Assembly (NCBI GenBank): GCA_016716405.1
Contig: JADJWK010000001.1
Coordinates: 806,001 to 870,000 of the forward strand
Direction of reading: 5' to 3'
Length of the DNA stretch: 64,000 nt
DNA from: Candidatus Melainabacteria bacterium
GTDB lineage: Bacteria; Cyanobacteriota; Vampirovibrionia; Obscuribacterales; Obscuribacteraceae
Part shown: piece by piece, positions 53,723-60,624 of the stretch
Layout of the letters: each line of letters starts with the position of its first letter
How positions within the stretch are numbered: position 1 is the first letter of the stretch
Program-made: the position numbers and the translations under genes
Notes under the pieces: generated by a model
Told to the model about the DNA's origin: nothing
Databases searched by the model: none
The model's input: the letters and a program-made list of their open reading frames with translations, nothing else

Positions 53723-54009
53723 GCAGTTTGTCTGCCGGTGGGCAATTTTAATCTACTTGCTTTGAACGGACTAGTATGGGAGTGTCCGCGAGTTTTTATA
53801 GCATCAACGACCTGAAAGTGAGATTTCTAGGCGTTTTTGACGTATTTTTCGCCGTTTTTTATGGCACAAACGCATTTTTGGTCTGGGAATGGAAATACTG
53901 GGGTCTTTTACGGCAGCTTGGGGGGAACTGGCCATTGCCGGGGACTCTAGCTTCAGTGTGCCTGCCGATGGGCATTTTCATCTACCTGCTTTGAACGGAC
54001 AGGTATGGA
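53723..54009. repeat. Pair of ~55-bp direct repeats flanking an A/T-rich segment
   Basis: 53723-53780 and 53954-54009 share a core ending in TTGAACGGACnnGTATGGA, with few differences. The first copy begins within a CCGGCAG/CTGCCGG hairpin. The ~170 bases between them are unusually A/T-rich for this window. Weak short frames end in similar residues in both copies. Its nature is unknown; a remnant of a mobile unit or a duplicated regulatory block are options. Confidence 0.6.
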
Positions 54010-54041
54010 AGGCTGATGAATAAAAACCCGGGCTCGCTCAG

Positions 54042-56363
54042 TTACTTTTTCAACTTCAGGTAGAGAGTAGTCTTGCTCTCGTCTTTGATTGGCGAAGTGA
54101 CTTCCGATTCTTTCACCACCGATATGGGAATTCCATTCTTCTGCACCATGACGAAGACAGTGCCCGGTTTGCTGGCGGTGATGAATTTGCCGTTGTTTCC
54201 ATAGGCTCTGATTAGAAATGAAGTGCCGTCTTCCTGGGTCGTTCCCTCGAAAGGATTGACGGTGAGACATTCGATAAGGCCCGGATTGAGACCGGCTTCT
54301 TTATCCGGCTTGAACATCGCCTTTCCTGATGCCATGTCATTAAGAGATTCGGCGTAGGCGACATCGCCTTCGTCCTTCTCGAACTGTCTGAGCCTAAGTA
54401 GCGGCTTCATGCCGCTTCCGAGCGGATTGTTCAAGTCGGTTTCCGGTCCGAGATCGCGGAATTGCTTGCGTTTGCTTGGATAACGGAAGCTGTTGCGAGA
54501 GAAGAAATAATTGGCGAGATCGGAGATCGTCTTCATTGCTTTGATTATGGACTGGTCGGTGGAAGACTCGGCAAAAAGAATGGTTCCTTCCGGGTCTTTG
54601 AAGCCTTGCGGTATCTGCTCGAGAACATAGCTCTCATCGCCGCCCGTGAGCTTCTTGAGCATGGCCATGGGTCCACCGGAAGGCTCGCCGATCTTGACGC
54701 TCAACTTCGTGGTAGTCTTGCCGAAAGTAAGCTCAGCAGTCCCGTTGTTCATCACTTTCAGGCTCTTCAGCCCGTCCGGGCTCTGATAGGTGCTGCCAAC
54801 GAAATGGGCGAGGCGCGAATCGATCATGCCGGTCTGAGTGGTCTCGGGCTTGAGCATCATGAAAGCGGCAACCATGGTTGTTCCGATTGCACCGATCAGG
54901 GCGCCGACGACAAGGACCATCAACCAGCGAGCCGCCGGCTTGGAAGACTTCACCGGTGGTGGCGCCATCTCCTCGTTGCGAAAGCGGCTGCGTGCTTGTT
55001 GAAGCTGTCTCTGTTTCTCGATATTTTCGAGGTTGAAATTGCCGGTCCAGACAAGGAAAAGGTCGTCAAGCTCTCCGTCTTCGCCGATCGGCCCGGATGC
55101 TCCTTTGATAACGACATCTTGAAATTCCTGCTCCAGGGCTTCGAGATCGTCTTTGTAAGCGCCGATTTTCTTCAGCAGGTTCAAATGCAGCCGGTAGGCG
55201 GCGGTGACAAGGGGATGAGACGGAGCCAGAAGAGCATTAGCCTTGTTGATGGCCTCGCGTCCTCTCATCTTTGCTTCGCTGAAGCGCTCTAGCTTTTCGC
55301 AGGTCTTGGCGATTTTCTGGAGGGCTACGACAAATGTTGTCGCCTCTGATTCTTCGGTCTTCTCGCAGATCTGTTTCAAGGCTACGAAGTTCTCCAGAGC
55401 CTCTTCGAAATTAGCCAGGTGGTAATTGCAGTCTCCCAGCTTGTGCAGGCAAGTCTGGGCTTCTTCGGATGTGTAGGCCTCCGATTCGCGAATGAGCCTG
55501 AGAGCTTGTTCCAACAGCGGTTTGGCGACCTGGAAATTGTCGTTCTCCAGAGCCGAGTCTGCTGTGGCCATATGGATACGTGCTTTGTGAAGGTCCTGAC
55601 TTCGATCGCTTGTGCCGGTCCGCGGCTCTTCATCGACCTCGACAAAAACCTGTCTGGGCTCTTGATGGTGCTCTTCCTCTTGAACCTCCTCCTGAGTATC
55701 CTGGCTGGCTTGCTCTTCCTGAAAATCCTCCTCTTCGTTTTCGAAGGCTTGAATGTCGAAAGATGATATCGAGTTTCGGGCGGTATCCGGGGCCGGTTCG
55801 CTCTCTTCGGGTGGCTCGTCGATTGACGATGGTATCTCTGGTGCGGATTCGGGAAGAGTCTGAGAATCGGGCGGAGCGGGCCACGTATCGTCCTGTTGGG
55901 ACAGCGTGTCTTCGAACAATTCCCGGTTGGCCGGAGGAAAGATTGGATGCTTACCCGAGGCAGTTACCTCGTCTTCGTTCTGCTTCTTTCTCTTCGGTAC
56001 TTTCTTGGGATCGAAAGCTTTCATTTTGGGCAGGACAGAGGATGAAGAAGATGAGCCCGGTCTGGCCGAAGGCTTCGGTGTCTGTGCTTGCGGAGCTTGT
56101 GGAGGCGGTCCGGGAGGGGCTTGAGGAGGTCCCTGGGGCGCGAAGGGCTGGCGCGGGATATTCTGGGGCTCCGGGGGACCCGGAGGAGATCCCTGGGGCG
56201 CGAAGGGCTGGCTCGGGATATTCTGGGGCTCCGGGGGACCCGGAGGAGGTCCCTGGGGCGCGAAGGGCTGGCTCGGGATATTCTGGGGCTCCGGGGGGCC
56301 CGGAGGAGGTCCCTGGGGCGCGCCCTTAGGAGCGCCCTGAGGAGCGAAAAATTGGCCCGGCAT
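54042..56363 (-). CDS. Proline-rich TPR membrane protein, C-terminal reading frame
   Basis: This frame carries the end of the Pro/Gln repeat (PPGPPEPQNIPSQPFAPQG units), then a Lys-rich and an acidic Glu/Gln-rich segment, a TPR region (ATADSALENDNFQVAKPLLE onward), one membrane helix (WLMVLVVGALIGAIGTTMVA) and a C-terminal ~240-residue domain, probably outside the membrane. Its apparent Met start is an internal repeat Met; the true N-terminus is in the other frame (to 57998). Two indels separate the pieces; corrected length is about 1316 residues. Function is unknown; Pro-rich and TPR parts suggest a scaffold. Confidence 0.75.
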   Translation of the reverse strand: MPGQFFAPQGAPKGAPQGPPPGPPEPQNIPSQPFAPQGPPPGPPEPQNIPSQPFAPQGSPPGPPEPQNIPRQPFAPQGPPQAPPGPPPQAPQAQTPKPSARPGSSSSSSVLPKMKAFDPKKVPKRKKQNEDEVTASGKHPIFPPANRELFEDTLSQQDDTWPAPPDSQTLPESAPEIPSSIDEPPEESEPAPDTARNSISSFDIQAFENEEEDFQEEQASQDTQEEVQEEEHHQEPRQVFVEVDEEPRTGTSDRSQDLHKARIHMATADSALENDNFQVAKPLLEQALRLIRESEAYTSEEAQTCLHKLGDCNYHLANFEEALENFVALKQICEKTEESEATTFVVALQKIAKTCEKLERFSEAKMRGREAINKANALLAPSHPLVTAAYRLHLNLLKKIGAYKDDLEALEQEFQDVVIKGASGPIGEDGELDDLFLVWTGNFNLENIEKQRQLQQARSRFRNEEMAPPPVKSSKPAARWLMVLVVGALIGAIGTTMVAAFMMLKPETTQTGMIDSRLAHFVGSTYQSPDGLKSLKVMNNGTAELTFGKTTTKLSVKIGEPSGGPMAMLKKLTGGDESYVLEQIPQGFKDPEGTILFAESSTDQSIIKAMKTISDLANYFFSRNSFRYPSKRKQFRDLGPETDLNNPLGSGMKPLLRLRQFEKDEGDVAYAESLNDMASGKAMFKPDKEAGLNPGLIECLTVNPFEGTTQEDGTSFLIRAYGNNGKFITASKPGTVFVMVQKNGIPISVVKESEVTSPIKDESKTTLYLKLKK

Positions 56364-57784
56364 GCCCTGTTGTGGAGGCGGTCCGGGAGGGGCTTGAGGA
56401 GGTAGGGTCCCTGAGGAGCGCCCTGAGGAGCGCCCTGAGGAGCGAAAAATTGGCCCGGCATGCCCTGTTGTGGAGTTGGTCCGGGAGGGGATTGAGGAGG
56501 TCCCTGGGGCGCGCCCTGAGGAGCGCCCTGAGGAGCGAAAAATTGGCCCGGCATGCCCTGTTGTGGAGGCGGTCCGGGAGGGGCTTGAGGAGGTCCCTGA
56601 GGAGCGCCCTGAGGAGCGCCCTGAGGAGCGAAAAATTGGCCCGGCATGCCCTGTTGTGGAGGCGGTCCGGGAGGGGCTTGAGGAGGTCCCTGAGGAGCGC
56701 CCTGAGGAGCGAAAAATTGGCCCGGCATGCCCGGTTGTGGAGGCGGTCCGGGAGGGGCTTGAGGAGCGCCCTGGGGCGCGAAGGGCTGGCCGGGGATATT
56801 CTGGGGCTCCGGGGGACCGGGAGGAGGTCCCTGTGGCGCGAAAGGCTGGCTCGGTATATTCTGGGGCTCCGGGGGACCGGGAGGAGGTCCCTGGGGCGCG
56901 AAAGGCTGGCTCGGTATATTCTGGGCCTCCGGGGGACCCGAAGGACGATTCGGCACATTGAACGGCTGAGCGGCTAAGCCTGGTGACGGCGCCTCCATCG
57001 GACCGGGAGGTTGCTGACCGGGCGTTGGCTGGTCGGGAAGAGGCGGCGGTTGCGGTGGTGATTGTGATTGCTGAAGCGGTTGTGTTTGCTGTGGTGGCTC
57101 TTGATGTGCTGCTGTAGGAAGGTTGAGAGCCGGATGATTGCCTGAGCGACGTGATTGAACTCGGACGAATTTCGGTCCGGAGGTTTTCTGTCCTTCCTCA
57201 TCGGTGCCTGTGAATGGAGAGGGCGGCGTCAATCCAAGGGTCTCGGGCGGCCGTTTGCTGCTGCTGAAAGTGATACCGGATGTGGAATCGATGGGCTGGT
57301 TCTGCTCTGTCTGCCAAAGAGGCTGCATGCCTCCCGGAGGCGGTGCAGGGGGCGGTGCCTGCGCAGGGGAAGGAGCTTGCGGAGCAGGAGCGGAAGGAGC
57401 TTGCGGAGCAGGAGCGGCAGGAGCTTGCGGAGCAGGAGCTTGCGGAGCAGGAGCAGGAGCAGCAGGAGCAGGAGGAGGCGGTGGCGGTGGCGGTGGCGGT
57501 GCGGCCCCAGATGGTCTGCCGGGGGGAGGAGGAGGAGGAGGTGGTGGTGGTGGTGGTGAAATCGTTGAGGGGACGACCTGCCCGGGTGCCGGGTCGAATC
57601 CGGAGCGTCTTGTCGGCGGTGGTGCTGCATTTGGTGGCGTCGCAGCAGGAGTGGAATTGTCGGTGCCGAATATCAAGTTTGCTGGAGGCACACTGAAGTT
57701 GCGCCCGACTTCTGGTTTGGGAGCGCTCTCCTGTCCGGAGTCGTCCAAATCTTTTTCTTTGTCGGTATCGTCCAGGTCCAGCAC
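56021..57784 (-). CDS. Proline-rich TPR membrane protein, N-terminal reading frame
   Basis: This frame begins at a GTG within LDLDDTDKEKDLDD and continues through a Pro-stretch (12 consecutive Pro), Ala/Pro repeats (PAPQAPSAPAP), a Ser/Thr segment and the tandem Pro/Gln/Gly repeats with QQGMPGQFFAPQGAPQG. At about 56411 five extra bases push it into an Arg/Leu-rich out-of-frame tail to 56021. Upstream, the frame from ATG 57998 (MSQYQKLLGQIRKSQGDAG) joins here if one G of a GGGGG run near 57794 is removed. The repeat DNA has no stop in any frame, so the tail length has no meaning. Confidence 0.65.
   Translation of the reverse strand: MLDLDDTDKEKDLDDSGQESAPKPEVGRNFSVPPANLIFGTDNSTPAATPPNAAPPPTRRSGFDPAPGQVVPSTISPPPPPPPPPPPPGRPSGAAPPPPPPPPPPAPAAPAPAPQAPAPQAPAAPAPQAPSAPAPQAPSPAQAPPPAPPPGGMQPLWQTEQNQPIDSTSGITFSSSKRPPETLGLTPPSPFTGTDEEGQKTSGPKFVRVQSRRSGNHPALNLPTAAHQEPPQQTQPLQQSQSPPQPPPLPDQPTPGQQPPGPMEAPSPGLAAQPFNVPNRPSGPPEAQNIPSQPFAPQGPPPGPPEPQNIPSQPFAPQGPPPGPPEPQNIPGQPFAPQGAPQAPPGPPPQPGMPGQFFAPQGAPQGPPQAPPGPPPQQGMPGQFFAPQGAPQGAPQGPPQAPPGPPPQQGMPGQFFAPQGAPQGAPQGPPQSPPGPTPQQGMPGQFFAPQGAPQGAPQGPYLLKPLPDRLHNRACRANFSLLRALLRARPRDLLRAPRSPRISRASPSRPRDLLRVPRSPRISRASPSRPRDLLRVPRSPRISRASPSRPRDLLKPLPDRLHKLRKHRHRSLRPDRAHLLHPLSCPK
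56100..56960 (-). repeat. Coding tandem repeat, Pro/Gln/Gly units
   Basis: Two alternating kinds of unit, one of about 60 bp (PGPPEPQNIPSQPFAPQGPP) and one of 75-100 bp (QQGMPGQFFAPQGAPQG...). Units are nearly identical at DNA level, which favours recombination or slippage. The unit near 56400-56420 carries a five-base insertion. Confidence 0.8.
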
Positions 57785-58118
57785 CTCCCCCGCTGGTTTT
57801 TCGGTTTGATGTCAAGCTCAATGAGCTTCGCAATCCGTCGCCGGTGTCCAGAAGTCTATTATAGATAAATAATGGGTTGTTATAGTCGTCGGTCTCGTCC
57901 AAATGCGTTTGGACCGTAGATCCGAGTTGATTCGACCCGCTTCCCGCATCGCCTTGAGACTTCCTTATCTGACCCAGTAGCTTCTGGTATTGCGACATAT
58001 CAATGTTTATCGGTCTGAGGAGTCTGGCTCTCAAAAAGCAAAAAGTTTCAAAGATTACCGTGTCCGAATTTCCGAGGGTGGTCCTCGGAATCAATCTGGA
58101 TGCGGGAGGACGAAAATA

Positions 58119-59132
58119 ATGAAGAACAAGCAAGTCCTGAATCTCGAGTCCCGTACAGCTTCCGATCGAGACCTGAATGGTCTCTATCTGTCCGCCCTGC
58201 CGCCCGAGCGAGATCCGCTCCGGCGAGTTCTGGAGAAAATCCGGATCGCAGGAGGTCTCTCGCTTCTCATCTGGTTGGCTCTGGCGGAGCCTTTCTCTGG
58301 AATGCTCTTCCAGCGACTTCTGGAAGCCGGTCTGCCGGCCTGGCTCCTCACCTCTTTTGTAGAGCCTCTGGTAATGGCGCTTCGGGCGGTGCTCATGGTC
58401 GAAGCTTTCGGCTATATGTACCACCGATTCTTCCAGCATGTCGGCTTTCTGACCCGAGCCAGCGCAGTTCTGCGGCGCAACCAGAAGTTTCACTGGATCC
58501 ATCATATGGTCATCTACCCCATCGGCAGCGTGTACAAGAGAGCCCGGGCGTATATTCAGGCCGAGAAGGGAGTCGGCTGGAGCTGGGCCCTTCCCGGTCT
58601 GGCGGTGGCTGTTGCTTTCCTTGCCTGGCATGGAATCAATCCCGGGAGCCTGGTGTTTGTCGGGACACTCGGCTGGTATGCCAAGTTCGTCGTCGATCGT
58701 GCGCACGGGCGCTTTCACGAGGTCGATCATCCCTGGGCGCGAAGTGCCTATTTCCACTGGCTCGAGGACATTCATGTCCTTCACCACTGGGATCAGCGCA
58801 AGAACTTCACCATTGTCCATCCGCTCATGGACATCCTTTTCGGAACCTACCTCTCGCCGGCTCGCCACGGCAATGAGATTCGGGCTGCGGAAAGCGATGA
58901 CCTGACGGTTTCGGACGTGATCAACTGGCGCTATCTACTGCTGGAAGCCACCCCTCTCGAGCGTGCCGCCTTCATCTCCAACGTGAGGACCCATCGCAAG
59001 TCTCTTGCGAAACTGCGGCTTCTCTATCGTGTCCTGGGAGCAAGGTTGAGGCAGCAACCCGAGGACAGTGAGGCTCTGACTCTAAGAGCTAATGCCGACG
59101 AGCTTTTCCGTGTGATCGGCAAAGCGGCCTGA
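58119..59132 (+). CDS. Fatty acid hydroxylase / sterol desaturase family protein
   Basis: A 337-residue di-iron membrane oxygenase-type protein. Hydrophobic helices lie at about 45-65, 75-105 and 165-190. The histidine clusters are YHRFFQH, FHWIHH, HGRFHEVDH and HVLHHW, in the order seen in the family. It probably hydroxylates a lipid or sterol-like substrate on the cytosolic membrane face. The start at 58119 has GGAGG 8 bases upstream; the open frame further upstream lacks support. It is divergent from the proline-rich gene and followed by a strong terminator. Confidence 0.85.
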   Translation: MKNKQVLNLESRTASDRDLNGLYLSALPPERDPLRRVLEKIRIAGGLSLLIWLALAEPFSGMLFQRLLEAGLPAWLLTSFVEPLVMALRAVLMVEAFGYMYHRFFQHVGFLTRASAVLRRNQKFHWIHHMVIYPIGSVYKRARAYIQAEKGVGWSWALPGLAVAVAFLAWHGINPGSLVFVGTLGWYAKFVVDRAHGRFHEVDHPWARSAYFHWLEDIHVLHHWDQRKNFTIVHPLMDILFGTYLSPARHGNEIRAAESDDLTVSDVINWRYLLLEATPLERAAFISNVRTHRKSLAKLRLLYRVLGARLRQQPEDSEALTLRANADELFRVIGKAA

Positions 59133-59147
59133 CACGCTTTTTCATAA

Positions 59148-59198
59148 ACCAGGGCCGGTCTCGGACAGACCGGCCCTGGTTCTTACTCCTTGCTTTTA
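59148..59198 (+). terminator. Terminator of the hydroxylase-family gene
   Basis: A perfect 14-bp stem ACCAGGGCCGGTCT / AGACCGGCCCTGGT (59148-59180), followed by TCTTACTCCTTGCTTTT. Confidence 0.85.
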
Positions 59199-59676
59199 TG
59201 GCCTGATCACTTTCTCTCATTGGATTCATTGGGCTGCGCCTTTCGGTTGTTTTTCGGGTCGGTGCAACGAAATTCTATAGTATCTCTTCGAAAGACTGGA
59301 CCCCAAACGATGATTCAGGAAAACGACACTTCAGCCAGGTCCCTGTCATGTAACATCACCGGAAGCCCGGGTCTTCCTGGCTGGAAAGACAATCTGACAC
59401 CAGGCTGAAAGATGATGCAAGCCGACTGAAGCTGAACAGCCATTTCGTTTTATCAGTTAGTAAAAGCAATAGTAAGGTATCAGAGGGGCACATAATAAAC
59501 CCGTGAAGCGGCTGCGACGGTAAGCGTGCAAAGTTCTCTATGGGTCAGTCTGCCGGGCTTGCGCTGGTTGTCATTCGAGATTAAGGGATGTTTATGTTTT
59601 CTTCGCCCGGTTCGACCTGCCGTTATTATATGGAGAATTCAATATCGTATTCGGTAGCATAACCGGGTTCAAAAAA
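59199..59676. other. Intergenic region upstream of the RDD gene
   Basis: About 480 bases without a supported gene. It contains element copy 11 and a TATAGTAT string near 59276. The RDD promoter should be here, possibly overlapping the element. Confidence 0.35.
59458..59477 (+). repeat. 20-bp polar intergenic element, copy 11
   Basis: TAGTAAAA-GCAA-TAGTAAGG, in the gap between two + strand genes, so here a promoter role for the downstream RDD gene is also possible. Confidence 0.45.
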
Positions 59677-60618
59677 ATGAAAAACAACGTCAGCAGGGGT
59701 CCTTCGGCGAAGGGGCCTTTCGGTGATTCTCAATATCAAAATAGTGACTTCGAAGCAGTGCCGCAGACCAGGCGGATGAAGCTCGATCCGAATCAATCCT
59801 ATGGCATGCAGGTGAAGCGTCCTGCCGGTGAAGGCACCGGCGAATATCAGGTCGTGGCAAGTCCTTCCGAAGTCAAAGCGGATCAGAGCAGACCGCTTCT
59901 CATCTGCGAGGCGTGCGGCTATACATCCGAAAAGCCCAGGCTGACCTGTCCCGATTGTGGAAGCTATTTCAACAGTGATGTCACTCAGACGCACTGGGAT
60001 CTCGAGCGGGTTCGCTCGAAGACCAGAACGACCCAGACAATTCAGATTGATTGCCCCGCAGAGCTGACCTGGCAGCAGATGCTGGCCAGGCGCCTGGCCG
60101 CTGGAGGTATCGACCTTGCCATTCTGGGAAGCTTTCTCGGTGCGGGAGCTTATGCCTATTGCCAGTATGCGGCCAGATCTGTGGCTGAGAACAGCTCCGT
60201 GGAGCCGGTTTTCTCCAATATTACTTTTTTCGTTCTTCCTGTAGTCCTGTTGCTTGTGACGCTCTTCTACAACGCCTTCTTCGAGTGCGGCGCGAGCCAG
60301 GCCACACCTGGAAAGATCTGCATGGGAATAAGCGTAGCCACCGACAAGGGCGAGGCGCTCGGTCTCGGCGAGGCTCTCTGGCGATCGGTTGTGAAGCTCG
60401 TGCCGGTGATGCTTGTCGGTCTCTCTGCCTGGATGACCAGGCTCCTCAATCCGCCGGTGGATCAGATGAGCGTCGATGCCCTCATCTATAGCTACCAGAC
60501 TGTCATCATCGTGGCGATCTTCGCTCTTCTGGTCTACGGACTCAGCCTTTACTGGATGAGCGTAAGCAAGAAGATGCAGACCCTGTCAGACGTGATTACC
60601 GAAACTATAATCAGTTAG
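59677..60618 (+). CDS. Zinc-ribbon RDD-family membrane protein
   Basis: A 313-residue protein. The N-terminal ~130 residues are polar and hold a four-Cys zinc ribbon (CEACGY...CPDCGS, about 77-96). The rest is an RDD domain: RRLAAGGIDLAILGS with the family Arg/Asp, a second helix pair, and GASQATPGKICMGISV, typical of RDD proteins. About four membrane helices are present. RDD proteins are often linked to transport or membrane stress, with no firm activity. The SD is weak. It is convergent with the NadE fusion gene, 6 bases apart. Confidence 0.8.
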   Translation: MKNNVSRGPSAKGPFGDSQYQNSDFEAVPQTRRMKLDPNQSYGMQVKRPAGEGTGEYQVVASPSEVKADQSRPLLICEACGYTSEKPRLTCPDCGSYFNSDVTQTHWDLERVRSKTRTTQTIQIDCPAELTWQQMLARRLAAGGIDLAILGSFLGAGAYAYCQYAARSVAENSSVEPVFSNITFFVLPVVLLLVTLFYNAFFECGASQATPGKICMGISVATDKGEALGLGEALWRSVVKLVPVMLVGLSAWMTRLLNPPVDQMSVDALIYSYQTVIIVAIFALLVYGLSLYWMSVSKKMQTLSDVITETIIS

Positions 60619-60624
60619 CCGTAA

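Noticed and set aside
56400..56420. Programmed ribosomal frameshift in the proline-rich gene
   Set aside because: No slippery heptamer or following stem is evident; a five-base insertion relative to all other repeat units explains the frame change more simply.
56088..57696. Several open frames on the + strand over the proline-rich repeats
   Set aside because: The repeat DNA lacks stops in all six frames; only the minus frame joins to a TPR and membrane domain.
57198..58868. 556-codon minus frame opposite the hydroxylase-family gene
   Set aside because: Most of it is antisense to histidine-box coding sequence. Only its middle part (57998 downward) is real, as the N-terminus of the proline-rich protein.
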